Shown: one piece after another, positions 34,322-45,595 of the stretch | Layout of the letters: every line of letters begins with the position of its first letter | Position numbering within the stretch: the first letter of the stretch is position 1 | NCBI GenBank assembly: GCA_013115135.1 | Contig: JABANP010000337.1 | Coordinates: 1 to 56,789, forward strand | Direction of reading: 5' to 3' | Length of the DNA stretch: 56,789 bases | Origin: Perkinsus olseni | Taxonomy: Eukaryota; Perkinsozoa; Perkinsida; Perkinsidae | Notes under the pieces: generated by a model | What the model saw: only the letters and a program-made list of their open reading frames with translations | Told to the model about the DNA's origin: nothing | Databases searched by the model: none | Made by a program: the position numbers and the translations under genes

Positions 34322-34975
34322 AACCTCTGACTACGGGGACTGGGAGTCGGGGCGGTGGCCACGACGGACCTGCAGGCGGTGAGGGCGACAAGGAGCTACG
34401 CCGAATGCCCTTCCTGTGGCCTTGCGCCAACAGTTCCTGCGTTTGGCTGCGCACAGCGGGTACACAACCCCTACGCGTGTAGCGGCCAGCCCAGTGAGGA
34501 CCTACACCCGGATATTGGGGTAGATCCAGGCTCACCCGTAGTCTCGGTTAGTGGGTAGGGTGGGATTGATCGGCTCACGCAAAGGCTGCAGAGCCGCTCA
34601 GATTGGGGTACTAGAAGGAAAGAGAGGGGACTAGGGGCTAGCCACGTCGTCCTCTATGGCGAGGCGCAGACCAGCCACCGGGAGTCCTGCGGCTATGACC
34701 GCATTATCTTCAAGACAAATTGATCGACTCGCGCAGAGACTGCAGGGTCGCTCAAATCGTTACCGAGAAAACATGAAGACAAACTGACAGACGAAAGGTG
34801 GCTTGGGTTCACGCGTTTAGCAGAACCGCCTCCCTTTCGTCGAGGAAGATATACCGCGGTAGTACCGCGACAGTACTAGGATATTACACCCTGACAACGA
34901 TCAGTATTACGAGAAGGTGAGTCCGCCCCGGCTAGCGCTCTAGCCAATGCTGCTAGCACACAAATATTGTCCCCT
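34322..34975 (+). repeat. Dispersed repeat, copy B
   Basis: Homologous to 27040-27466 but longer. The extra length comes partly from an internal duplication: a block with GATCGGCTCACGCAAAGG (about 34568) recurs as GATCGACTCGCGCAGAGA (about 34722). It ends with the same CAGCACACAAATATTGTCCC-like end. No transposase or reverse-transcriptase motif seen. It lies about 0.4 kb upstream of the P450 gene. Confidence 0.6.
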
Positions 34976-35418
34976 TTCGCGCCGGTTTCACCGTCGTTAC
35001 CTCCGCGCGGCGTTTGGCACTTACGGAGCTCCGTTAACGACCATTATTGGCGAAGTGCCAATGCTTAAGTCATGGCCATTCCACGGCTCATCCCGTCCTC
35101 TCTTCATTGTGGATTAAAACCAATCATGACAAAAATCCTTCTGCACACGTCCCCAGCATGCACTTAGGCCAAGCGGCGCTGACGGATACAGAGGTGTGGC
35201 CCACTGCGATGTATCAACCAGACATGAGGTGCGAGGGTTTCGCCATTGGTACCTTCGGACATTGCCCGTTGGCCAAGCCTCATGTACCCGCCTAGCCGTC
35301 AAAAATGGCCCATCGCTTCGAAGCAAGACAACCGCACGATCACCATGGCTACACGCGTTGGCGGGCCTCCTGTCTACAACCTGCGAGCAACACGTACGCC
35401 ACGATACTCTTCGCCTCT
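34976..35418. other. Upstream region of the P450 gene
   Basis: No separate gene supported. The P450 frame is open upstream to about 35305 (MAHRFEARQPHDHHG...), so a longer N-terminus is possible, but the ATG at 35419 is followed at a normal distance by the membrane anchor. Confidence 0.4.
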
Positions 35419-37787
35419 ATGGATTGGCCGATTCACAAGACTATCTTTTGGCTCGAGCGTGCCTTGAATACAGCTCGCTCCTCCGTGGACGGTCTCGCCT
35501 GTAGACGCCTTGTTGTGAAGGTCCTCGGAGTCACCGTTGTGGCCGTACTAGGCTATAAGTGCGTGAATATTTGCTACAAGCTGACCCGAAAGGCTCCCTT
35601 TCCTGGACCTGCTGTAAGCCTCCGGGGCCTGCCGTGCTCTACAAAAGAATTGCTCGTTGTACCTCCTCATTCGCAGGTCACCTCCGTAATTGGAATGCTG
35701 TTCATGAGTCCAGAAAAACAGGTGGAACTTTTCACATCATTTGCCGATAAATTCGGAAAGATTTGTTCTCTCAAGTGAGTGGACCGCATCCTGGTCCGAG
35801 CCATCACATGATAACCCCAAAGCATGAAAGGTTGTCGGTCAGTTCTATCATTTATGATCAGGTTGTTCACTGAAACGATCGTATTGGTCTCTGACATGGA
35901 GCTTTATCGGGACATCGCCAAGAGAAGGCCCAGAGTATTCAGCAGGCTGGACTTCCCAAATGTCTCAGGAGAGGACGCTTTGCCATACCTCGAAGGAGAC
36001 ACTTGGAAAAAGAAGAGGAGGATTGTAGCAAGACCCCTCACTGATAAAAACGTCGAAAGTTTCCTGCCCATGATCTGCTCGGTGGCGAGAAGTCTGGTGA
36101 GCCACGGATGTTTGCTGCTGATGACTAAACATCTGTACCGGGTTTCGTTCGGCAATGCCTTGGTTCGTTGATTGAGCTGGCTCGCCCGCAGGTTGAACAT
36201 GTGCGCTGCCGAGGTGACTGCGACGGAACCGTAGCCCGTTGGGAGCCCGAAGAAGACTTGCGTCTCTGCGCTTCCAAGGTCGCAGCCGCTCTATGCATGG
36301 GAGATGCGGACCCGCTCGCATGGGAATGTGAGCGTTAAGAGCATGCCAACTGGAGTGAGTTCGAGTCCTCTGCAGCGCCACTCTACCAAGACGACTTCCT
36401 CAACAACGCCGTTCAACTCACAACTCAAGAACTGGAGATTGGCCTTCACCCCATGGATGTGCCCATCTTGCGCAATCCGCTTCTCAGACTTTTCTCTCCT
36501 ACGCTGAAGAAGGTGATGGCCGTCAGAGAACTGATTCGGCTCGTATTGTCCATTCCTTGTCAGTTCTGGAAAGATTCCAAGAGGCTAATGGCGTCCCTGA
36601 GGGATATCATGGCGTCTCGTACTGGGATCGACAAAGCTGGAAGGTTCCCGAGTATTGTAGATAACGCCGGGGAGGATCCCAGCCTTCATGGTTCTGCTAT
36701 AATTCTGAAAACGTAGGTTGACCCAAGCGAGCTTGTATGGTCTACAGATGTGTTCTAGGTTCATAGCAGCCGGTACCGAGACCACGGCACACTTCACGGC
36801 AAAGTTGCTGAAACGCCTTTGCCTCAATCCGAGAGCCCAGGAAAGGGCCCGAGACGAAGTTCTCAAGCTTGAACACGATCCGGAGAGCTACGAAGAGCTG
36901 CGGCAGCTACCCTTCCTACATGCCTGTATCCTCGAGACTCTTCGGGTAGACTATTCCCTTTGTATGGCTCGCGGTTGGCCGAAAGTGGGATTGATGTGGG
37001 ATTTCACTCATAGAAGTCACTGCCATCGTGGTCTACTGAGCAAGAAGTGAAGTTCCTCAGCGTTCTTAGGCCCTCGGTATTCCTAGTGCATCAAATTTTA
37101 TCGAAGCCCACATACGGCCAGCCGCGAAGTGAATTTTCGTTAATTAACTGATGCCGCTTCGATTTCCTCAGCTGGATCAATTGGGGCCAGTCCTACCGAT
37201 CAGAGCACTGACTAACTGTGTACTTGCCGACAAACCTATAGCTGCAGGCACGAGGGTCCTCATCATGCATAAGAAAATACTCGAACGTTCTTGCGATAGA
37301 GGGACAGAGTTCAGGTAAATCAATGCGCTCCAAGTCGGCGGTCTTGTGTACCGCAGTACTGAGTCTCATACTCCTTTGCTTCGTGTAGTGACCCTATTCA
37401 AAGGCAGACGTTTCTTATATATCATAACATGAGCTTCATGTCGAGACTTAGTGAATGAGCCTGTTTGCCGCGATCCTTCCATCTCTTAGACCGGTACGTT
37501 GGCTCACTCCGGATGAGACAGATATAGACCAAGCGAAGTGGTCTAAGTTCGTTGCTTTCGGGTATGGACCTAGACAGTGCCCTGGCAAGCATCTTGCTAT
37601 GAAAGAGATGATCGTCTTCGCGGCCTATCTGCTTCGGTACTTTGATAATATAAGGCTCGGCGAGGGTTGTAAAATTGAGGATAAGTATACGACCTTCCTC
37701 GGGATGCACCAGAAGGACTTCTACGTCGCGATGGATGCTGGAAGGAAGGCCGCAATGTGGGGGACAGACCCCGGTAAACCATTTTAA
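35419..37787 (+). CDS. Cytochrome P450
   Basis: Multi-exon microsomal-type P450. Exon 1 (35419-35774) has an N-terminal anchor helix (VVKVLGVTVVAVLGYKCVNI) and the proline hinge FPGPAV. An 87-nt intron leads to FTETIVLVSDMELYRDIAKR; further exons give RRPRVFSRLDFPNVSG and DADPLAWE-SPLYQDDF (48-nt intron 36328-36375). The I-helix oxygen-activation motif FIAAGTETTA (near 36770), the K-helix ETLRV (ExxR), and the heme loop FGYGPRQCPGKHLAMKE (near 37555, FxxGxRxCxG) are all present, with the C-terminal beta strands after them. P450s oxidise lipids, sterols or xenobiotics using O2 and a reductase, usually on the ER. Substrate cannot be inferred. The exon joins around 36700-36760 and 37060-37440 are uncertain. 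Confidence 0.85.
36328..36375 (+). other. 48-nt P450 intron with B-box-like core
   Basis: GTGAGCG...CTCTGCAG. Splicing joins ADPLAWE to SPLYQDDFLNNAV with frame kept, so the intron is well supported. Near its 3' end it reads GAGTTCGAGTCC, close to the tRNA B-box consensus GGTTCRANNCC in the sense orientation. Confidence 0.6.
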
Positions 37788-38411
37788 ACTACTTGAGCTG
37801 CCTTTTTTCTCGTTAACTAGTTTTGAACTTCCATGGATCTCCTCGATTTGCTAATGCACATCTCCCAAGTGACTGGTCCACCGCTTGTTCTTCTTGCTGT
37901 CGAACGCCTCAGTTCGAATTGCCCGATCGATTTATTGACGGAGTCAAGTCGTCAGTCGTCGCAGAGATCTGGTGATTGCTAAGTTCTTCTCATTTCATGA
38001 CACGCCTCTGCCTTGAGTGCTTCACAGTTCAACTCCGAGTTGCATAGGTCGCGGTCTACCTATTCAGCAACCTCGTTGCGACGGACACCTCCGCCGATTC
38101 AAGCAAGACGAATCATTCATCCACCTCGGCGTTGAAAAGGGGTCTGAGATGCTGCGAGAGTGCACTCGATGAGCGACGAGGTCGGCTCTGGCGTTGACCT
38201 GATGCGACCAGGACAGAAGGCCACGACGTGTGAATCGCGATCTCTCATGATTACGACGTCTACTGTCAAGTGGTGTTAACTCTCACGACGTGTGACACGT
38301 ACAACGCTATCATCATGACATTGGACTCATGTTCACTGTCAGTAGGCGCTAAGCATGCCAAAGCATATCAATATCGCATGCACTATAATTCAGTACAGCA
38401 TATTTTTGCAA
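37788..38411. other. Spacer between P450 and duplication copy 2
   Basis: No gene seen. The left part should hold the P450 3' untranslated region; the right part runs into the second duplicated segment. A possible B-box-like AGTTCGAATTGCCC lies near 37912. Confidence 0.4.
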
Positions 38412-40649
38412 GTGTGAGGACGATCGCAACGTGGACCGGCGGGAGCGTCCGAGTCTCGTTCATATTATACGGTTTTATAATCAGCATGGCACACAATATC
38501 GACAGGGACAGGCATTGTGTGTGCACAACATCGACTGGAACGGGACAAGTGGTATACGCTGAGTAGCTAGTGATAATAAGTTGGGAATTTCACTGTTATC
38601 CATGGCAGTCGGATCCTCAAGCTTGAATGTAGTCTGGCATGAGCGCTGTTCTTTCGTAGTTAATTTTTTAGTTTCTATTCATCATGACAAGCGCAGTTGA
38701 GAATTGGCTTTCTCTCGATTTTGATAAGAACACTCGCAAGGAAGCCCAAGAGCTTTCACCTGAGGAGGTCGAAGATCGCCTCAATCCCGATCATCGTATG
38801 GAGTTTGGTACCGCTGGTCTCCGTGGTGAGATGGGAGCCGGCTTTAATCGCATCAATTGTTTGACTGTGATGCAAGCTGCCCAAGGTTTATGTATGCAAT
38901 TGATCGAGAAGTTTGGTGAAGATGCTCTCTCCCAGAGAGGTGTTGTCTTTGGTTATGATGGACGACATAACTCTCGTCAGTTCGCTCATGTTGCTTCGGC
39001 TGTATTCCTCACGAAGGGTGCTAAAGTCTATCTTATCGACAAGACCAGTGTTACTCCTTCCAATCCATTCTTGATTGTTCACTTTCATGCTCTTGCTGGT
39101 GGTCAGATGACGGCCTCTCACAACCCAAAACAGTACAATGGTTTCAAGGTCTACGGTGATAACGGTGCTCAGATCATTCCCCCAGTTGATTCCGAGATTG
39201 AGGCTAAGATTGCCGACAACTTAACGCCATGGAAAGATGCTTTGGATTTGTTGGATTTGGATACCTGTTTACTGAAGGACAAGTCCAAGACCATCGATCC
39301 CTACGATGATGCCTTGTACACCTACATCGATCAGATGTATCATGAGCTTTGCCGATTCCCCGACCTCAACAAGGACTGCCACTTGAAGTTCGTCTACACG
39401 GCCATGCAAGGTGTGGGTCTTCCATTTGCAACTGGTTTGATGGAGAAGTTTGGTTTCCCTAAGGATTGTGTTTCGGTCGTTGAAGCTCAGGCCCATCCTG
39501 ACCCTGAGTTCTCCACCGTTGCGTTCCCTAATCCTGAGGAAAAGGGTGCTCTCGATATGAGTAAGCAACAAGCTCTCGATGAGGATGCTGATTATGTGTT
39601 GGCCAATGATCCCGATGCTGATCGTTTTACTTCTTGCGAGAAGCAGAAGGATGGGTCATGGCATCAATTTACTGGTGATGAGCTTGGCACCATCTTCGGC
39701 GATTGGCAATTGTTGATGGCCCATCGTCGTGGTGTCGATCCTAAGAACTGTCTCGTCATCAACTCGACGGTGTCCTCTAAGATGCTGAAGGCATTATCTG
39801 ATTACTACGGTGGAGTCTACGTTGATACTCTGACAGGCTTCAAGTGGATGGCTAACAAGTCATTGGAGATGACCGCCAAACACCCCAATTTGGTTCACTG
39901 TACGGCTTACGAGGAGGCACTAGGAAGTGCTCTCACTATGAGCGTGCCTGATAAGGATGGTGTCAGCGCTTGCAGTGTGTGGTGTGAGATGGCTAACTAT
40001 TGGCGTAAGGAGAAAGGTATCACTCTTCTCGAACGACTAAATGAACTCCGCAAGATGGTCGGCTACTTTGCTCAACATAATGGTTACTTCATTTGCGATG
40101 ACCCCAAGGTTATGAAAACGATGTTTGATGAGTTCCGCAATAACGGTAATTACAAGGCCGAGTTGGGCTCGTCTAAGATAGCTGATGTTCGTGATGTCAC
40201 TCTTGGTTATGATTCAAGGAATAAGGATAAGAAGTCTACCTTGCCAATGACTCCTGATGCTCAAATGATTACCCTCTACTTTGATAATCAAGCTACCGTC
40301 ACCGTTCGTGGATCTGGCACCGAACCCAAGGTGAAGTACTACTGTGAGGCGAACGATAAGGAGAGTATGGAGAAGGCTCAGGAGAAGTTGGAGGTTGTCG
40401 TTAACAATGTCATCGACTATTTCCTTCAACCCAAGAAATACAATTTGGGTACTCGATAAGAACATTCATTACTTCGCCGCTCCGATCCCGGAGAACTCTG
40501 GGTTTCGATCACGCGGTTTATTACCATTAAGACATTTATCAGGATCCCCATTCTTTCATGGGATTTATAGTTCATACGATATGGTTGAGTTTAGTGTTCG
40601 GGTGAAGGTATTCGCCGAAGATGAGAGGCTGAGCTGCAGCGTATGAGTT
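38412..40649 (+). repeat. Segmental duplication, copy 2
   Basis: Counterpart of 28385-30614. Homology begins near GTGTGAGGACGAT and ends near GCAGCGTATGAGTTT, beyond which the two sites differ until the peptide-gene homology. Confidence 0.85.
38684..40459 (+). CDS. Phosphoglucomutase/phosphopentomutase (PGM2 type), copy 2
   Basis: 591 residues, single exon, with the same active-site set as copy 1 (Ser145 in TASHNP, DPDADRF at 309-315, EEALG at 410-414, RGSGTEPK at 542-549). By eye I find seven nucleotide differences from copy 1 over 1,776 nt: two change the protein (D350G in HRRGVD, T492A in NYKAELG) and five are silent. Both copies therefore look functional. The leader TTTTTTAGTTTCTATTCATC before the ATG is also identical. 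The near-identity inside the gene contrasts with the diverged upstream flank, pointing to recent gene conversion or very strong constraint. Confidence 0.95.
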   Translation: MTSAVENWLSLDFDKNTRKEAQELSPEEVEDRLNPDHRMEFGTAGLRGEMGAGFNRINCLTVMQAAQGLCMQLIEKFGEDALSQRGVVFGYDGRHNSRQFAHVASAVFLTKGAKVYLIDKTSVTPSNPFLIVHFHALAGGQMTASHNPKQYNGFKVYGDNGAQIIPPVDSEIEAKIADNLTPWKDALDLLDLDTCLLKDKSKTIDPYDDALYTYIDQMYHELCRFPDLNKDCHLKFVYTAMQGVGLPFATGLMEKFGFPKDCVSVVEAQAHPDPEFSTVAFPNPEEKGALDMSKQQALDEDADYVLANDPDADRFTSCEKQKDGSWHQFTGDELGTIFGDWQLLMAHRRGVDPKNCLVINSTVSSKMLKALSDYYGGVYVDTLTGFKWMANKSLEMTAKHPNLVHCTAYEEALGSALTMSVPDKDGVSACSVWCEMANYWRKEKGITLLERLNELRKMVGYFAQHNGYFICDDPKVMKTMFDEFRNNGNYKAELGSSKIADVRDVTLGYDSRNKDKKSTLPMTPDAQMITLYFDNQATVTVRGSGTEPKVKYYCEANDKESMEKAQEKLEVVVNNVIDYFLQPKKYNLGTR

Positions 40650-40820
40650 TGAACCGCTCTTCTGGGCTACAGCGGCCTCACAAAGGGCTCGAGCCACCGG
40701 AATCAGCTCAATGAAATCTCCGTTGTCATTCAAGTGCACGCGCAATAGAGAAGCGATCGTCGAGCTGAGAAGCAGTCCACGAACACGAATGGCAGTAAAT
40801 CAATATTTTGTCTCGCCACG

Positions 40821-41006
40821 TTCTTGCGTGCTGCAGTGAGAGCTCTGCTAGCTTCAGCGAACAAGTCTGGTGCCTCCGCCCTGTGCGGACCAATGGTCCG
40901 TATTGGGTTCGCCATAACTGGTGGCTTCGGTTGTAACTGGGAGACTCAGAATTGCCGATCCGGCCGATTGAGCCTAGTTCCAACCAATGTAGACTGTGCC
41001 GGATGA
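40821..41006 (+). pseudogene. Damaged copy of the cysteine-rich peptide gene
   Basis: Aligns along its length with the peptide gene at 31753-31941: ALLASANKSGASALCG against ALLSSMHMCSASAQCG, then GFAITGGFGCNWET against GYALTGGFRCDWET, then LSLVPTNVDC against LGLIPTDTDC. The position of the ATG is not ATG here (CCACGTTCTTGCG against CACGATGTGCTTCC). Three of the seven mature cysteines are replaced (NAC, YC and the final C), and the signal peptide has lost hydrophobicity. The frame remains open to a TGA at 41004. It is best read as a decaying paralog, 0.4 kb after PGM copy 2. Confidence 0.65.
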
Positions 41007-41304
41007 GGGCAGTTACCTAGAGAGGCGGCATCAGATGGCCTTTGTCTTACGAGTACAACTTGATGAAGCGCCATAGCCGGTAGTGGTAATCAACGATTCG
41101 GCGGTAAGCCCAGCGAACAATGAAACATTCTTGACGGAATCTCTCATGTTATAGGACCGCTGGTGCCTTTAACCGCTTTCCTCCTATTCTACGAGCTATT
41201 CTGACGACTGGCATGTTCCGTCCTCTTCGCGGTTCATGAACAAAAGCTTATCAGTCTCCGAAACCTTGGATTGCCGAAACATCGTCGAAAACATGCAACA
41301 AAGG

Positions 41305-44179
41305 TCATTTGCCATAATGCAGAGGCTCATCCTGCTTCTCGTCTTTAAACTCCTCTTTGGTCGTGCCTTTCTCGTGGCCCTTCTTGCCTCTTATGTTCTC
41401 GTAGGCTTTCTTCGCCAACCGCTCCAGATGCCGTTTGGTCTCCTCTGGGACGTACTCGCGGGCGTTTCGACGATTCACTCGCTTGGGAAATCGCCACAAA
41501 TCGCCCCACATTACTTTACGAGAGAAACGATACCTATGGCAAAACGAGAGCACCATCAAAAGCGGCATCATCCTCGGTCGACGAGGTCGATACCGCACGA
41601 ACCGGATCACAGTAGGACAACGTCCGCATATGGCGATTCCCAACTTCACGTCAAACATGAATGATGAAGCCAATGCAAGGTAGAGAGGCCCGCCTACCCC
41701 ATAGTGTGCGGCTTGGCTTTCGACACAGAGAGCCTCTCGAAGTTATTAGGGGCACTGCAAGCATCGACTAGAGTGTGGCCCCCCGCCTTTATCGGAGGCA
41801 TCAGCAGCCTCGGCCAGAAGTAAGACTTCTCGGCTGCCGTCGGCGCATCTTCTTCCTTATCGTACTTTTGCCGCGGTCCTAAGATTGGAGTCAGGAAACC
41901 GCAGCAAGCTGATAGACTGACTCACCCACTCCTTTGCGGACGACTAAGAAGCTGAACTTGTCCCACTCGACATGTCGGGCTTGCGAACCCTTGTTATACA
42001 CGTAGTGAGGAAGCCTCTTCCTAGCAAGAGTTAGAATACAGTCCGCATTTCTAGTGGAACCAAACACTCGGCCAAAACGACAGCTCTCAAGACGCTTACA
42101 GGGAACGGAAACGGCGGAATGGAGAACACGAGACTTACACGCCTTGATGGAAGTGACACCAGTCTCTGCCCGTGGTGGCGAGTGGGCACATGGACTCATG
42201 AGGGCAGGGGGCAACGAAGTGAAAGGCCTTAGGCCTGAAGTGAGGCGCATCAACGACAGCTGAGCAGGATTGTCCAACGCACGGAAGTTGCATAATGAAT
42301 AGTTCTCGAATGTGATGGATGAAGCGGAAGCCGGTTGGTGTTCCGGCCTCGATAACGACCAGCACTCCGCCGTCCTCTAGCCGATTCCACAAATTGCGCA
42401 CCTGAGATAGTGGCCATTGAGGCAGTGGTCTCGGCCGGGCTGCGAGGCGAATGAGCTCCAAAGCGAGTGGTTGTGGCAGATGCAGTCGAGTTAGCGATTT
42501 ACCAGCAAGTCTCGGGCTTCCTGTCCTTTAAGGTGCATCAGGACGTAGCTGACAGTAATGATACTTTGTCTCTGGTTCTTGCTGTCGTATAGTTGAGAGC
42601 TCCACTCGACATTCGCAGAGAAATCAGAAAGCATGTACCTGATCAGCGAAGTATGTATGCTTATTACGTCGGACACTCATGTATGCGTTAGCATCGCAAA
42701 TCATACGGCAATGGAGAGCTACGCAAGCACGAGGAACGAAGTCGCCTTGTGGCCAACAGAACGCTAAACAATAAATGAGAAAGAACCGAACCGTCCGAAG
42801 CTTTCTTCAGAGATAACAGATACTAGAGAGTCGGCCCGGACCTGATTTATACGATATTCACAGCTCCTCTTCTACTCACGAGGATATTTTGTGTCCTTTA
42901 CTGGGTGACGGTGTCTACATGGAAATAGAAAATTTTATGAGGACGGCAACAGGAACCAGGAGTTGAAACCATGGCGGCCAATTTGGGAACTATGGGGCCC
43001 TACGAGAGGAGCCCTACGAGTATTCAGTAGCGGGCAGTAGAGTCGAATAAGTAGTGCCTGGTTACTTGCCCATCTGCTTCATGTGCACGCTAGGTTCAAC
43101 ACAGGTGACCTGCTTGATGAGCCTCTGCCCCCATACATCCATTGCTGCACACACCGATGGTGCCGGCCCTGAGCCGTAGTCGAGAATGGACCTGACAAGA
43201 AGCATCCGCACGACAGCATGGTCGGGCCGACGCAGGCGTCTGTGTCGACAAATACGAGCCGGGAACTATGGCAGCAGGCACTTCTCTCACGCTACGTCGG
43301 CTTGAAATCCGGACATCGCTTCATGACCTCATGCAGCACTCTAAAGTTCACGGCATAAGCAGGCGAGAACCTGTCGACCCGCACAGGTGGGGCAACTAAC
43401 TGGATCCTGACCCTTTACCGATGAGCCAGGTAGGCTACCGCGGCCTCGGGAGAGTAGAACTGCTGGTAGAGTCGGTGACGGCTGTCTTCAGCGTGAGCGA
43501 TGGACAGCCGTTGGAGCTCAGATATCTCCTGGGACCTCTCGGGCTGAGAGGTACTCATTCATGCTGAACAGCGGCGTAGTGAGCGGGTACATCGAAGAGC
43601 TCCGGCATGGTATGTTTGAGCTCCTGGAAGTGTTGTCCCTTGGTTATCCGGTCAAGTCGGGTCTTGTCCTTTTCCTCTTCCTTCTCCGGCAGCTGCCAAC
43701 GGATACACACGCTACAGCATTGTAGCATTCGGTGGTCAGCGTATCCAAGGTCGAAGCGAGGAAGCCACGAAGTGGTATCCTTACGAATGCGCTGGAGAGG
43801 ACTCTCGGCAGCTCAGTGCTGCTTCGACTCCGCTGCCGCTGCATCACATACCGTGCGTAGCGCTCGACGTCCTTCTTATTTCCGAAGTCACGCAGGAGGC
43901 GAATAATCTGAAGCCAGTGCCGTCTTGGATGAGGCGCAGCAGTTCATTCACCTTGGCCTTTAGAAGTGGGTTTAGGAAATTGGTTTTCTGAGTACACATG
44001 GCCAAGTTGTCGAGCTCCACCACGTACAGGGGATCCAGCTCGGATGGGCTGCCGAAATGACGATCGAACTTGAACCTGGCGAGTCGTGGAGGAGGCGGTA
44101 GGGGGTCTCGGGCGGCTGCCGGTGGTGGCGGTACTACCCTCGAGTGATGGCCTCGTTGTTCATGTGAAACTGGAACCAC
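41305..44179 (-). CDS. METTL17/Rsm22 mitochondrial ribosome assembly factor
   Basis: Many small exons, read from the minus strand: SPEAAVAYLAHR, then a 48-nt intron (43371-43418), then FSPAYAVNFRVLHEVMKRCP, then SAM-binding motif I ILDYGSGPAPS and AAMDVWGQRLI, then SYVLMHLKGQEARDLL, VLVVIEAGTPTGFRFIH, the cysteine block APCPHESMCPL...DWCHFHQ, KFSFLVVRKG, FWPRLLMPPIKAGGHTLVD, and finally YRFSRKVMWGDLWRFPKR near 41550. Their order matches METTL17/Rsm22, which helps mature the mitochondrial small subunit and binds an Fe-S cluster through such cysteines. The N-terminal part (44179-43560: LDPLYVVELDNLAM, RLLRDFGNKKDVERYARYV, QHFQELKHTMPELF) is in line with it but could belong to another gene; one join there would need a 26-nt intron. 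The stop is at 41305. Confidence 0.82.
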
Positions 44180-44677
44180 TGGACGTAGGGGTTACTCGAG
44201 GCGGGCTCGTTCTCGGCTTCTACGCCCTCATCCCCTGGCAACAAATGCGGTCGGATTCCCGAGTTGACACTACTGCTGCCACTAGTCGGCGAAAGAGGGC
44301 ATTACACGAGGTGCTGCCACAACCCCTGTGGCAACTGCTGCAGCTGGAAGAAGACGAGTTCTCAGCGGTCGAGCAGCTCTGCGCGGATAGCCGTCGTGAC
44401 GCGACTGTACGGCTGAGTGATGACGATGATGGTCGAGGTGACCTCAATAACATGAGCAGGGCAACTACTGGTGTAGCTGATCGGTGATCTCGCAGTCTCG
44501 CGAAGCCGAGTACGGCACCGCGGTTCCGTCCAACGCTAACCTCCGCGAACTAGAACATCCCAATTGAGATTTCCCAGACTCCAACGTCATCGACCAGATT
44601 GAGCTACGAGCGCAACATGCCTGAATGGTATCAAAAACTCCTACAAAGGGTAGCATCATCATCGCTGTGGGGACTCA

Positions 44678-45156
44678 TCAGAAGTAGGCTATGTCGTCCC
44701 CCTGGCCCATGTCCCATTGAACGCCGCTAAGCTCAGGAGTACTGCCGTTGCATGGAAGGGGCTGACAAAGACCCAGCGTGGGGACTGTGTCTCGGCCATC
44801 ACCGCCATAGTGGCCTACCTGGAAGATCCGAGCGTGGGCGTAGGCATCTGGCCCGACCTTGATCTTGACAAAGTAGTTGGTGCCAGCTACCACCTGAACC
44901 GTCAGAGTGTGCTGGAAGAGTCGGGGAGGCTTTCGTAGTGGTGGAATTCACGGCTTCCCATGAAACCCATCGGAACCCGAACTCAAGAACACCCGAGGAA
45001 CCACTCCCCCATCACCTGGCTTCTGTATGATATCGGCTCGAACTCCGACAAGGCTGCATTGGATTTGTTGCTCTGCTCGATGGCCGGGCGGACCTTGTTG
45101 CACAGACTTCTTACAGTGTCATTAACAGCCATTGCCTCGCCCAAGCCACCACACAT
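44678..45156 (-). CDS. Stefin-type (type 1) cystatin
   Basis: Three exons, 45156-45016, 44893-44819 and 44761-44678, with introns of 122 and 57 nt (both GT...AG), give 99 residues, the usual stefin length. The N-terminus MCGGLGEA has the conserved glycines, the second exon carries the first hairpin loop QVVAGTNYFVKIKVG (QVVAG motif complete), and the third has PLP in place of the second loop and ends DDIAYF, like stefin tails. Stefins inhibit papain-family cysteine proteases by inserting these loops into the active-site cleft. There is no signal peptide, so it should act in the cytosol, perhaps guarding against leaked lysosomal cathepsins. The start at 45156 is the ATG that gives the canonical MCGG opening. 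Confidence 0.9.
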
Positions 45157-45595
45157 GGTACGCATACTAGTCATTAGGATGAGTAAAAATACTAAACCGG
45201 ACTTGGCTGCCTCTGGTCAAAACAAAACCGAAGCAAAGTCTCTGGTGAAACGGTGGCAGCAGTAGTGTAGTCTGGACACGCGGTGGTATCTTAACGTAAT
45301 TTTGGCACAAGAAGATGAAAAAATCTATCGTCAGTCCGACTGGCTATTTCGTTGTGTATCTTGGTGGTGGCCGCTGTCCCCACTCGACGCTGCTGCTGCC
45401 GCCTCTAGAAGGGCGTGCAGCGCGGGATATCTCGTCGACAGCTCCGAGTCGGGATCTGAGATGCAGCTGATACCGACACAACACGACCTTGGACGTGGGA
45501 GTATCCAGTCTCCAACCTCGAGATGAACCGAGCACAGAGCAAGTATGATCCTAACGTGAGCTGTACTACAGCCGTGTTACACGATGACAGCATCA
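45157..45595. other. Spacer, no gene recognised
   Basis: Lies upstream of the cystatin gene and downstream of the BAG6-like gene, both on the minus strand. Short open stretches carry no motif. Confidence 0.4.

Noticed and set aside
34322..34975. Retrotransposon or DNA transposon
   Set aside because: The repeat is real but shows no reverse transcriptase, integrase or transposase motif and no terminal repeats by eye.
41236..41664. Plus-strand protein with hydrophobic N-terminus
   Set aside because: Overlaps the last exons of METTL17 on the other strand, which have clear family motifs.
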